Part shown: positions 36,301-49,558 of the stretch, one piece after another | Layout: the number at the start of each line of letters is the position of its first letter | Position numbering within the stretch: position 1 is the stretch's first letter | Origin: Linepithema humile | Lineage: Eukaryota; Arthropoda; Insecta; Hymenoptera; Formicidae | DNA: 64,000 nucleotides | Assembly: GCF_040581485.1 (NCBI RefSeq) | Contig: NC_090131.1 | Location: 4,278,001-4,342,000 of the forward strand | Direction: 5' to 3' | Program-made: the position numbers and the translations under genes | Notes under the pieces: generated by a model | The model's database searches: none | Told to the model about the DNA's origin: nothing | The model's input: only the letters and a program-made list of their open reading frames with translations

Positions 36301-37279
36301 TTAAACGCTTACGGATAGTGGCATTCCCGCAGCTGCGGCGGAACTAGCTGCAGCAGCATCAGCATTGGATGGAGCACCGTTAACGCCTCCCAGTCCATAA
36401 TTGTTCCAATAACGACTCAGAATTGGTCTCAAAAAGCTTGGTCTATAGCCATTCCAGGAGTTATAACCGTTGCCAGGACCAACTCCTCCTGCTCCTCCAT
36501 TCACAGTGGCAGAAGCAGCAGCACTAGCAGCAGCAGCAGCGTTATCGTTGGCCCCGCCGTTCGCAAGTCCCGGATTCACAAGCCCCAGATTCGCAAGCCC
36601 CGGACTCGCAAGTCCCAGATTCGCAAGCCCCGGACTCACAAGTCCCAGATTCGCAAGCCCCGGTCTCACAAGCCCCAGATTCGTAAGTCCCGAATTCACA
36701 AGCCCCGGACTCACAAGCCCCGGATTCACAAGTCCCGGATTCCCGAGTCCCAAGGACGGGAGTACTCCACCACCGATGAAACGGCCTACAATGGATGGGT
36801 AATATGGGTAAGAATATCTGTTCCAACCAGGGTTGCCACCAAGGAGTGGATTAACATTGTCGACTACACTCGAGGCTGCACTAGCCGCTGATGCCAAATC
36901 ACCGTCAACTTGAGGGTAGATGTTATAGGGTCGGTATAGACCGGAACGGAACACACGCCCTTGTATCACCTGTAATATAATCATGCGAAATATTATTAGT
37001 GTGTGCAACTAAACCAAAGTATTTTAAATATTCTGCATCTTATGTTGCTGTTGATTAATATTTTTCTCTTTCCATTTAATAATTGATATAATAAACACGA
37101 GGAGTTCGATGTTACATAATTTTTTGCAAATTGAATTGAAAATTTTATTGTAACGTATAATTTAATTACAATCAATTTTTTTTATACCTTAGAATATTGG
37201 AATTAAATATGTCGTAGTTACGTACATTTGCGGAAACGAGCGCCAGGAACACCAAAGAAAAGATTTGCCGTTTAGCCAT
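36301..37279 (-). CDS. Gene 6: secreted Asn/Gly/Ala-rich protein with 5-residue GLxxP repeats
   Basis: Minus-strand exons 37226-37279 and 36301-36969 give about 240 residues. Exon 1 encodes 18 residues, a signal peptide ending LALVSA. The intron (GTACGT..TTACAG) is phase 0. The mature protein has a Tyr/Arg/Pro-rich start (GRVFRSGLYRPYN), an Ala/Ser stretch (LASAASAASS), and a WNRYSYPYYP segment. Then come 13 tandem 5-residue units (GLVNP, GLVSP, GLANL and variants) at residues 92-156, a poly-Ala block, a GNGYNSWNGYRPS segment, and an Ala/Ser-rich C-terminus. The alternation of Ala/Ser blocks with Gly-rich repeats is silk- or cuticle-like. I recognise no named family. It shares the cluster and promoter type of genes 1-5, but its signal peptide is not split after codon 4. 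Confidence 0.8.
36556..36750 (-). repeat. 15-bp coding repeats of gene 6
   Basis: Thirteen tandem 15-bp units encode GLxxP/GLxNL pentapeptides. In the middle part they alternate as a 30-bp higher-order unit (GLVSP-GLANL). This suggests recent expansion by unequal crossing-over or slippage. Confidence 0.85.
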
Positions 37280-37351
37280 GATGATTAGCTTTAAGTAAAG
37301 TTTTACTTAGCTGCAAAATAAGTGACAATACTCGAACTGTTAGCTGTAGAC

Positions 37352-37386
37352 GACTGATTCTTCTCGTTCAAAAATGCCTTTTTATA
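37352..37386 (-). promoter_or_regulatory. Core promoter of gene 6
   Basis: On the minus strand, TATAAAAA (37379-37386) and initiator TCAGTC (37352-37357), 31 bases apart, followed by the start codon at 37279. Confidence 0.8.
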
Positions 37387-40202
37387 TGCAATATCTGGGC
37401 TCTTTTTTGCATAAGTAACATTTATCATTCATAAATCATCAAAGCATTTTGAATAACATCCAAAGCTCATGTATTGAAATATCTTTAAACATGATATGTC
37501 TCGTTTTATTGTTTCTTGCATTCATCGCACGGCTGAAATTCAGGTCGCCAATGCGATAACGTAAGCAAAAATTAACGTTGATTCTAATCGAATTCGCGCG
37601 CGACAATCTCACGTTTCAGCTTATCCTTGAAACGTGTCCACGTTAAACAAGATATAATAATCGGGTAGAATTTATGAAAATCAAAACAGGTAAAACGTGC
37701 GCGAGTAGAATAATAATTTAATAAACGTTTTAGATCTTTTGTAATTATACTTTTAATACATTAATAATTGTTATGTATAGACACATATATAAAATACAAA
37801 AATTTTAGTTATTTGATAAGACATGTTGACTAGCTATTAGATAACAAAACGTAAATGTAATAATCTTTCTGAATAACTCTTCTATTTTGAAAAGTAAGCG
37901 GACGATAGATTCTCGGGGAATTTCGGTATGTTGACAGCACAGTCGGCCTCGCGGTGCGTAAACTATTCGGGGGCGCCCGACTGTTGTAAATTTTAATTGG
38001 GACAAAATTGATTATCTGTGGTGCTGTGAGTATGCACAGCGACGCACAGTTCACTGCACGTAAAGGGACATTTTCCTCTTCTCGTTGATGAAAACGAGCT
38101 TTAAATAGAAAATAATGAGAAATATCACGCACACTTCTGGCAGCACACAACCGCAGCCTTTCATAATTCGCATTACCATAAAGCTAATTATATTCTCAAT
38201 AATGAGGTACCCTTCTCCCACATTATTTTAATAAAGATTGTTAATTATAGAGAGAAATGGCATAATTCATTTTACATACAAATTTATAAGCGTTATGCTT
38301 AATTATCAAGACATTTAGTATTTAAATGCAATTTGTGAACATATTTTGTACGTGTAATTTTTTTCAACGCTCTGTATTTTTAATACTATAATCTTTTTGC
38401 TATCAACGCTTATTTTGCACTATGCGCAACTATTTCTTCCAATCAACTACTCTATAATATATCAACCATTCCTTCAACATATAGGTACGGGATCTAATTA
38501 CGTAACTATGAGACCGTCAGACTGCTAATGGAAATTATGGAAAATTATGGCAGGATGCGACGACACGTGCGCGGTGAAGCGCGGTAGACGCGCTACACAG
38601 TCGTCACACGCTAAAGCATGGAAATTCACATAAATGAGCACGGCGTTACGTGACGTTGTATATATGTACGTACGAGATGTCAACGAATGCCATCAGTTAG
38701 ACCATTCGTAAATTACGTTTGCATCGTCGTTATCGGATAACTCGGTGTCGCAATCGCGACGACGATGCAGACAAAAGCAGTGAAGTGGAAAACTCGGAAA
38801 ACACATTCACAAAACGTTAAAATGATAATCGAACGGAAACAAGCTCAATGTAAATGACTTCTGCTGTCTGCGAAATCATTAATCTGGATTCAAGGGATTA
38901 ATCCCTCCATCTGTTTTTATTGTTTTCGATTCTACAAGTTTACATACTGCGCTTGCTTGTTTCCACAGCAAAATTGAGTTAAAAAAACCAAATCAATTCC
39001 AGTTAAGTTGTTTTATCACTTTTACGTGTTTTTAATGTAATATTTTTGCATGAAAATATTAGATATTAATTGATATTATTAACAATACAATTTTTCATTA
39101 CATAATATATGACAAATATGATAATATTATTATTAAATAAAACACATGCTATATGTAGATAATATAATAATATATAATAATATGTGAATAAGAACTTACT
39201 ACCTGCGCGATAAAATCTGTAGCTGTACGAATTGAAGAAAAAAAGTAAAGGAACATTTTTAATCGATTTGGGAATCGAAAAAATATCTTTGTTATTTGAT
39301 TTTTTATAGTGTACATTGTACTGCAAATTTATGTCATAACTTTGCCACTAGGTTTATTAGTTATGTATAAATACTATGCAGAGATAGAAAAAGTTTTACG
39401 TTATTGCAATATTTTTATAATTTTATGCTGTAAACAACTGATAAGAAAATATTTAAAATACTTCAGAGATTTATTTTAGTGAATGAAATTTATTTTTTTT
39501 TGCAAATTTGAAACACCTTGATCAATAAATATCGCGAATTGTAAAAAAATCCACATCTATCGGGTTGCACTCGTAATGTTTTTATTTCATTAATAGGGAA
39601 GCATGTCAAACTAACGAGTTACTCGTATTCGTAGTACCCATCGACGTATTTTTCTTGGTACATGCGCGCTCGCAACAGAGGCAACGGCTCGTGCAGGGGT
39701 AACAATGAAATACAATTAACCAGACAATTTTACGCGGGTGCAGAGAAAAACAGGAGAGGCATTTCCCGCTGGTAATCCTCGTAATGGCATAACGCAACGG
39801 ACTTGGATGCACTTTGCTCTAATGCACTCAGCATTGCGACCACCAACAATGCACAAGATGAAGCGCTTGAAAATAATACCTCATTATACGATATCACCAG
39901 AAATTATGACAAACAATAACGATAATTCATAGATATATTTTTATATTTTCAGTTTTTAGTTTTCTACATTTATTCTACACTCAAAATAATATATAAATTA
40001 ATAAAAAATGTATTGTTCCATTTTATTCGCGTTGATTATACCTTTTGAAATGTATTACTTTAAAATTCTAAAATATACATGTATCATATTTTTCAACAAA
40101 AATTGACACTTAAAAATTCAGGAAGTCTTATTAAAAATCAAAATGTCAGATACCATGTGCACGAGAGACGGCTTTACATGTATGATTCAACGAATTGCAT
40201 AT

Positions 40203-40237
40203 TTTCTCGATCGAGAAACCGAAACTCTCTCGCGAGA
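40203..40237. promoter_or_regulatory. Two adjacent palindromes
   Basis: TTTCTCGATCGAGAAA (40203-40218) is a perfect 16-base palindrome. Nine bases later comes TCTCGCGAGA (40228-40237), the same 10-base palindromic core found in intron 1 of gene 1. Confidence 0.4.
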
Positions 40238-43200
40238 TAACGACATATCGCAGTCACGAAGGAGGATCGCAATGTTCGAAGCGTTCGTGAATTCCTGTAG
40301 CGACCAGCATCCCAGATAACGCCGTCGACTTTGTGGCTGCAGGCTGATAAGCCCGATAACTTAGACACAGCGTCAGACGAACGTTCGAATTCGGATTTAT
40401 CCGTTTACACCTCGCTAAAAGAATCGTTTCACAACGCGCAAACAATAATGTAAAGAATCACGTCACTGTCGACGCGGATCTGGAAAATGAAAAGAAGAAA
40501 AGCAATGCAGCAAGTACAATCAATTTAATTTTACATTGCGAAATAATTTAATATTGAGAATTTTAAGATAACAACAATCATTAAACCTAATTTCAATTTT
40601 ATTGATTAAATTATATTGATGTGTTGCATTTTTATGTCTATAATCAAATAATTTTTGATAAAAATAATTTATTACTATCAGAAATAATTAATCCTAGTTA
40701 TAAATTTTGATTAAAAGATAGAAAAGCAAATGACTGTATTATTACAAGTTTAAATATATCGCAAATTAATTATTCCTTTAATTTATTTTATTTAGATGTC
40801 TAAGCAAATTTTCATGATTCAATTATCGTTGAAGATGTTTATCAAGACTTTATTTTAACAGTAATATTAGGTGCCTGTGATTGTAGAATAAAATTTAGTT
40901 ACCTTCACGAAAAATGGCTCATCGAGAGACTCCTTTAACATTCGCACTTCAGCTACGCCACTGCAAGAGATGTTGGGAAAATCTAAGAAGGATCCTAATC
41001 TGATGGCGAAGGGGCGCTAGACAAAGATTAATGGTCGTGATACTGGAACTCGCCAGGTTATAGCTTCTTCATACAATTTGTATGAAAGTTGCGGTCATCT
41101 TTTCGGAATATATTTCGCGCATATGAAAATGTTGTAAAATATTTACAACGATGGAAATGGTAAATGTCTATGTAAAAACAATATTATAAAGATAAAATTT
41201 TGCATTTTTAAAAAATAATATCAAAGTTTAGGTAAGATCAAAATAAACATGTTCTCGCAAATTACGATTTTATGAAGGATAGGAGATTTTATCTTGAAAT
41301 TTATATCTCTTACATATTATTATAATAATCTTTTCACATTGCTTGGTCGAACAATTCACATATTACGAAATATAGATTGCAGGATAGTGCATTTTAATGC
41401 GATCATTTTACTTTTATCTTATCGATCTCAAAAGGTCGCCCATTGGTTTTCCATCTATTCTCGTTACGATCGCGCCCGTCTTCCATCGTAATCTGCTTCT
41501 CGCATACAAATCACGTCATCCGAAGCCATTATCAAACAGTTATCAATTTTAAATTTGATCTTTGTGACGTGCAGCTTTTCGGACGATTTATGGTCTGTTG
41601 AAGGAAAACTGCGACATTTCGCGTGAATTCATACAAATTGCTTTTATAATAAAGTATTTTTATAGCGAGATAAATGCAAATACCAACGATTGAATCGCTG
41701 ATTAAATAAAATATAAAACGAGACACACGACAGTATTGTTGTCATGGCAATCACACAATTTCAAGTAAATACTTCAAATACATTTGGAAACAGGTGGCAA
41801 AGCGTGGCATTCTATTATCCAGCGTTACGTCATTATTCATTTCGAAACGATAAAGCGCCGATCGTCATTGCGGGCGCGCAAATGCGACGGGAATACGTGT
41901 GATTCAGCAAATAAAACGCTACATCACGCCTATTTTCGTCATTAACGAGGCTAATTACCTGCATTTAACCGCTATTTAACCGACTTATCATTTTGGGCTG
42001 TTGTACACAATCACCATTATTATTATCACCTGCAATCGTAGACGGCCGCCTTTGCTCGGATACCAAGCTCAAAATGCGGCAGTAATCTAAACTAATTTAA
42101 AGATAACAGCAAAACAATACCGAGGTTGTAGCCTCTATTGCGAAATCGCCGATAAATTTCACAGCCTTTCCTGGGATTTTGTTGTAGGTAACCCTTGTAC
42201 CCAACCCGCGATAAGAGGCAGGTATTTAATGGAAAGGTACCAAACCACCGAGATTAACACCACTGCTAATGGCAATTAGAATTATTAATGCGACATCGTA
42301 TTTATGATCTAAAGTGCAACAATACAAATTCACGGAAATAACAATCTTCAAACAGATTTTATAAATAAATGTTTAAATATCGCGAATATAAAATAACGCA
42401 TGTTTTAGAAATTTTTTATTAAGCATACATCAATATATCTGTTCAAAAATTTTTCTTCTGACTACAAATTGTGAGTTATTTAAATATTTTACGATTTTTG
42501 CATAGTTTATACTGTGCAAATACGAGTGTAATTCCTGTAACCACAGTTCCATTAGACGTAGCATAAAATTTCTCTCATTTCGCAATAATTAATTATTTAC
42601 AGTAACTTAAATTATTAATCTCGAAATTATACGCAATAATGGCATCGTGACTGTTCGCCCGTATACAATGGCACCATTATGTTTCACGACTATAAATCTA
42701 TAGCTCCTGGATACCATCCAAAAGTCTTCTTACGCGAAAACTCAGTGGGATCGCACGACATTCCAAAGGACGTTTCTGTTCGACAATCTCTCGCGGTTTT
42801 TCCCTTCGTGAAATCGAATCACACCCATTCTTTTCGACGCGAAAAGTGTCCTAAAAATTAAATCGTGGAATTCATTTTTCAGTCAACCCTCTTTATTCAT
42901 CCCTCTCGAGAAAACTTAAATGTAGGATTGAGTTTAATAAAATATCATTTTTTATAAGATGCAGTGAACTATATTTTAAACTTTTTGAAACTAAATTGGA
43001 GCTCTTACGTAGTATGATAGCTTCTCGATAAAGTATAGATGTGCTTTATGTTACGTCAATGGCAAAGTCGTCTGAATAGAAAAGTTCAACAATACAAGAT
43101 TTGCAAATTTGTAAATGTAAAAGTTTGTGGATGGTAAAATTTAGAAACTTGCGTTAAGTATCTTGAAAGTAGAAAATATCGAATATATAGAAGATTCGGT

Positions 43201-44444
43201 TACTTAAAAATGCAGAAAGTAGAAAGAGGCGGGCAGCTTATATCTTAAAATTAATTATTCTCTGAATTTGTTTGAATTATGTATAAAATGAAATATTGCA
43301 CGTATTGGCATTCTCTATTTTTCACGTTCTATATTCTGCGACAGATGTACAACAATAATGTAAAATTCTTAGGATGTTTACGATTATACACATGTAAGGA
43401 GAGGTCGAGAGACGACTGTCATGTCTTACGATAATAAATTCCGCACTGTTCTCCGCATGTCTGGCGGGTTACGGGCGTTTTTCACTGTCGGTGCGTTTGA
43501 CCGCACTCAAGTTCTCCATGTGTGGCGTCCAGAGAGGAAGTGCAATTCTCCGGCGCTGTCGATGCGAGTGCACCGACGAATTATTTCTCCGGGATAAGGG
43601 CGGGTTTTCTCTGCCTGGGGCTCGGTGCCATTAGTAATGGTTTTAATTTGTGCGGCTGAAAGTTCACCCTCCGCCGGCCTCGATCGGCGCGAAATCGATG
43701 ACGAACGAGTTAGGAACGCCGCGTCGGTCGGAAATGGATTCTCCGGAGAAAATGGTACACCGCCGGCCGGATCGCTCGCAGAAGTTGCACAAAAATCGAG
43801 AGGACTTTTCTGTTTGTCGCCGCAGTACAACCGCAGATTCATTCAAGCGAGATCAATTATTTGGTTTGGTGTGTTATACGTGTTTTATTTCAGATACTGG
43901 CTAACGAAATTGCACTGTCGAAGCTGCAAAAAAAAAAATATCATTCATATTTTAATGGATAAGGTTTTTAATCAAACTAGCCATTGAATAAAATAGAAGT
44001 TTTAAAAAAATTTAGTTGACACATTACACGATTACTTTTGATAGATTCTTTGATGGATTCCTTCACAGATGTTTGCAATTTTTTATTTTTTAAAGTATCA
44101 ATAAGTTTTGTATCTATTAAACCACTTTATAGATAGGTTTTAAAAATCATAGTAATGATCGAGGACAGTGTTCTTAAGGACAGTTTTCAACTTATTATTT
44201 TCTTATATATTTTTCAAGGTAAATATGTGCTATGTAATGTTTAAAACATCGAAAAGATGTGGTGTTAGCTACATCAAGTGTACCGCCATCGCCCGGATGC
44301 GTACGCAACTCCATGTTCGACTGCACTCCAGCCAAGCCACTTGGAAACTCGATTTCAATCCATCATGAGGTTTGTGTCTCGACTAACGTGTGCTCCAATA
44401 CAATCGTGAAACCTGTTGCTATACTATTTAAATATTTGTATACT

Positions 44445-44446
<2 letters not shown>

Positions 44447-44487
<41 letters not shown>
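44447..44487. repeat. TA microsatellite
   Basis: Uninterrupted TA run of about 20 units. Confidence 0.9.
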
Positions 44488-44489
<2 letters not shown>

Positions 44490-46019
44490 CTTTTTTTTTA
44501 CATTGAAACTAATAGAACAAACAACATTGCAACATGTATATAATCCTTATTCAACATATTCTTTTAAAGGATTCTTTTGAGGATTGCGCATTTTTCTCTT
44601 GTACAGAATTTGATTAAATGAGTAAAACAAATACATTGATTAAAAGAAATTTAAGAAATGAACATAATTTGATTCTATATACAAACGCTACGGCGAGAAG
44701 CAGTTTCTTAATAAATAATTATAATTAGCAATTACCTACAACGTTGTGCACCTTATTTTTCTTAAAAGTCTCTTGATTGCAAAGATTGTTTTATTCGTTT
44801 TAATTCAATTAACCAGCGAAGCTCTCTAAAATATTTTGAGCAGAATATAATTGCAAAAAATTTATGAATCAAACTAATCAGAGTTTTTTTATTATTGTAT
44901 TTCTGTTAATTTTTTAAATGTAAATATTTTTACATGTGTATTTTCTTTAAATATGTTTTGTAATGAAGAACTTGTGATTGAGCATTTTATCATTAATTGT
45001 ATTGATAAAAATTGTTATCGTTAGTATTTAACTTTTCGACATCGTTATTTGCATGCGAAAGAAATAAAGTGCACGTGGAAACGTGAAATTTGTAATGAGA
45101 AGAAGTTTACGAAGTGGTGTGAGAGACGCCCTATTCGTCGCCAGCAAAATTGCTATAAAAGTCCTTTAAGTTTACGGCTGTGCATGAGAAGCATAAAAAA
45201 GCTAGTAAAACAGGTAGTAGAACTTAACATAGCTTGTGAGTCTTTATTTTTTTTTACAGTACAGCACATCTTTACGTCCACTTCCTTGAAACAAGGACAT
45301 AATGCGTCAAAATAAATCATTTTCTCTTTATTATTTTGCAATAACATGTGAATGAAGTTATATGTTATTACTTTTAAGAATTATATTAATTGCGTGTAAA
45401 AATTTATTACGCATTTTATTAAAGACTCTTAAGATAAAAATTAGTATTTATTAATTTTATATTACATATATTATATCACGCAATTCTGATCTAGATACTA
45501 ATTTTAGATCTAGATAATAACAATTAATTGTGATTTGTAGTTTTAAAAATATTAATATAACTTACTCTATCATTAAAAAAAATTTATTTTTTTATTTAAA
45601 ATATTACGCCTTATCTAGAAATTATATAAGAGTATAATTTAATTTACCTGCGTGACATCAGTTGTAACATACAATAGTAGTTAATTAAAAAGTACTTATG
45701 TTAGATTAAAAAAAAGTAAGATAAAGAAAAAATTAATTAAATAATGAAAATACTAAGGTATTTAACACCCAAAACAGTATTGCGTTAATAAGAAACATTA
45801 ATTTGAAATAGGATTATTTTTAATATGTATTTCAGTAATTTATTTTTGCTACAAAAACAATATTATTCTTTATTAACTCATCATACACATTGTGATGTCC
45901 TCTTCTTCTAAAATTTTAAATATTATTGACTCTAAAAGGATGACAAAACGTACGACAAATCGTTCTCACATGGCTTTTCCAAGCGAGCACGTGGGTTAGC
46001 GCAAGCGTGATCAGCTGGC

Positions 46020-46332
46020 AAGCACGTGGCTACCGCGCACATCGCAGCGCGTTCGGGTGTCTTCGACTCCATCCCGAGTCGACGACCGACAGACAGGCGG
46101 CACGGCGGCAGTCGCGCGCCGGCCGCTGTTACGATAGGGTGTGTGTGTTTATGTTTCCGCGATGATAACGATTCGACCTCCATAAAGGTTATGTTTATGT
46201 GCGTCTTAAGGACGACGCATGTTTCACTCGCCGATTTTTTTGAGAATCACCGCTCTCGAATGTTCACGTACGACCGAAAATCCAACAGCAGATTGCCTGA
46301 CGCGTGCGACAGTTCCGAAAATTACGACGAAC
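46020..46332 (+). other. Possible 5' untranslated exon
   Basis: A GC- and CpG-rich stretch in AT-rich surroundings, ending at a strong donor (G|GTGAGTAAA, GT at 46333). The ORF across it has no recognisable domain. It could be the first exon of the receptor gene at 54849 or of an unseen transcript. Confidence 0.25.
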
Positions 46333-47342
46333 GGTGAGTAAATAATGCTTTATTAATTTGCTAAATCTAGATATTGTGCACTTTTCAATGCTTCAAACTT
46401 TGCAAACTCTTTCAGTAAAGAGTAAAAATACAAGATATGCGAATTAACTGGCATTTTCAGTTTACACAATCTTGATATCAATTAATAAGTTCTATGTTTA
46501 ACTTGAAAGTTATTTGCATCCGATTACGTGCTCTAAGATCAACTTTGAAAGTTAAATTATGATTGGGAAGAGAAAAAATTGAGTATTAAGTAGATCAATG
46601 AATAGATTCATTTTTACAATAAAATTGAATAGGAATTTTTAATCGTCGATCACTTCTAATTGAAAAATCATTGATGCTTTGAAGTTGGTTATGTTTTCTT
46701 TAATTAATCTTCGGATACTTTTTATTGAACAAAATTTGAAATAGAAGTCTGAAATAAATCTTGTATAAGATATAATAGTTGTCAGCTTTATGCCAATTCT
46801 CTGAAATATTGTAATTTATAAACAATATTTTGTAGAAATGTAATGACGAGAAAATCTATCGACGATTATTTTTGAGGTTAGAACTGCAGAATAAGATCCC
46901 TTGGAATCGTCGCAAGAATACATTATTTTTTATCGTTTTTCTGTGACATTTTCGGATGCTTTAGACGGTGAAAACGATATACGCGCGCGTCATCGTTCCT
47001 TTATTTCAATTTGGCGAACAAGCTTTGTGTCGCGATGCGGTCGTGCTCGGTTCGTTGACGAAATCGATAGCTGCTTTTCGAACCGAGGCGAATTGTTCTC
47101 CTAGTTTGGAGTTCACTGTCTACCGCGTGATTTGTCAGCCTATCGAGTCTTTTAATAACTTTCTTCTTTTGTTTTTTTCATATAATCTGTAACTAACACA
47201 AAGATATATCATGAAAACTCTTTTGATTAATTAAACTTTTTTAATTATTATTAAATTGTGTTAACGAAAACACTTTAATCATATCATTATCATTTTATGC
47301 AATTATAGAAATAATTTTATGTGATTATTAATGATATTGTAA

Positions 47343-47361
47343 ATACATACATACATACATA
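47343..47361 (+). repeat. TACA tetranucleotide repeat
   Basis: Four to five TACA units followed by A/T-rich sequence. Confidence 0.8.
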
Positions 47362-49558
47362 TAAATAAATACACGAAAATATACCGGAAATTTATGTTTA
47401 TTTATATTATATTGAGAATTTTACGTTTTGCTTATATTACTGTTATATTTCGATGTTATAATCGATGTATTATTTGAATTATTAACAGTCAATTGATTCC
47501 AATGATTTGGTTATGGATTTCTGAGGCACACGAATCTCTTGTCTTTGATTATATGCAAGAGAAATGAAGTATAACGCATTATCTTGCAAGTTAATTGCCT
47601 TGTTGCATTATTACATCATGAAAGGAAATTCAAATTACAGCTAAATGTATGATATGTAGATATCATTCAGAATAGAGAATAATTCATATCGAATCAAACG
47701 ATTTTTTATTGGTTTAATTTCACATTCATACATTAAATTGCACACGTTAAATTATTTTTAGCAATACATTCATGTGTAGATTTCAATAAATCAGAATTCT
47801 TCCGAAATAATTTTAATATCATTATAAAAATAATAATATGCAAACCAGATAAGGTATTCAGATAAGGTAGTTTTTAATGAAATTTTACTATATTATTGAA
47901 TGAGGCCATATATTATTTCATTTGCATACATAATTCATATCGATATTATCAGCGCAGTATTGAGCATATAATTCTCACTTTTCTATCGCGAAATAAATAA
48001 CAATTATGGTCATATTCGAGGTAATAATAATAATAATTTTAGTTTCTCGGCTCTTCATACGTGAATTGTCGAAGCCAAAGAAAATGCATGCAAATTTAAT
48101 AGTAAATTGCATCAAATCTGCAACATATGTTTATTATCGCTCATATATATAGTTGTAATTGTGCATGTAGATTTAATCAATGAATAGATAATTGTACTCA
48201 TTAGCTAAGATATTGTACTACGTTTCGAACCAACGCAATATAGGAACAGCGTTAATTGCAAACATTTGCGGTGGGAAGTACGGTACATGTAACATCGATA
48301 TATCGACTTCGATTCTCGAAATCAACGCTTCACGCGCCCCTACCCGACCGCCATGTTATTATGTCGCGTCGGTTGGAACACACGTAAACGCTCCGCGATG
48401 AATCGCGTATTTTGCCCGTTAGAAGTAAACAATGAGTATTAATTTTCGTCGGGAGTGTCGATTAAAATAGCGCGCGATTGCCGGAACATAGTATTCACCG
48501 TGGATATTTGTGTTCAGTGCCGTTTTGTCGATCCTTATTCACTATACTCGTGATGTTTTTCTCATTAGATGTAAAAACTTGACTTCTCAGAATCAAAACA
48601 CACGATACGCGGCAGTTGTGTATATGTACATTCCTGCCTGACGACCTCTGCGCGATCGTCAAGATAGTATCGTTTCGCATTGCTCGCTCTGATGTGCGTG
48701 TGTTTACATTGTCGGTTACAATTATGTGCGGGTTATACATATTTTATCGCGTCATCTTTACGCGCACCGCGGTGTAGAAAATTCACAACATGAATCCGTG
48801 ATTTTTACGTATACAAAACACGCGGTTTAACTTTTGTCGCGCGTAAAGTGCGGACTTCCGATATTCGTTGATTATTTAATGGAGCTGCGGAACAGTTTAT
48901 CGCGGAATCAGCGGCGAGTAAAGCAAACTGCAATTACCTAACCTAGCTGGTGAGCACAATCACATGTTTAATATTTAAATCTATACTATAATTGTGTGTG
49001 ATACATATACGCACAACTACAAACTTATATTTATAAAGCACTTTATTAGTATATATTGCTACATGTGGCTTTATGCGTGACGAATAATTCGTATATTATT
49101 GTTATGCATACGTTATCTTTTTCGACAATAAAATCGGCAATATTGAAAGCATATAATGCCGAAAGCGTATAAACTCCGCATTTGTGTCCACGGTACAATT
49201 AGATAAGTATAACGTTATTTATTTATCAGGTATAATAATATCAGGTATAATATATCAAATATAAGGTGACAGGATTACATAATAAATAAATAATAATTAC
49301 ACTTTTACTGATACGCGAATTAATATTATTATTAATAGATGAAAATTTACTGACAAGTTTTTACATATTGAAGAAACTTTTTATAATAACTTGTGCCATT
49401 TTTGAGACATAAATTAAAGAAACTGATGAATATTAATGAATTGAAATAGCTGTTAATATCTATACATGCAGTATATTGGTCGTGCCCAAATCCATTAAAA
49501 TAATGGTGATCAATTTTTCACGGTATTTCGAATGAACGAGTGGATTAAAATGGAATAT

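Larger units (their letters stand above)
37390..49551. other. Intergenic DNA, first part, 37.4-49.6 kb
   Basis: No convincing protein gene. It contains adjacent palindromes at 40203-40237, a CpG-rich patch near 43.5-43.85 kb, a TA microsatellite (44447-44487), a GC-rich segment ending in a good splice donor (46020-46332) and a TACA repeat near 47343-47361. Some of it may be 5' untranslated exons and introns of the receptor gene at 54849. Confidence 0.5.

Noticed and set aside
46026..46337. 103-codon ORF in the CpG island
   Set aside because: No domain or signal peptide. The stretch is better explained as a promoter or untranslated exon.
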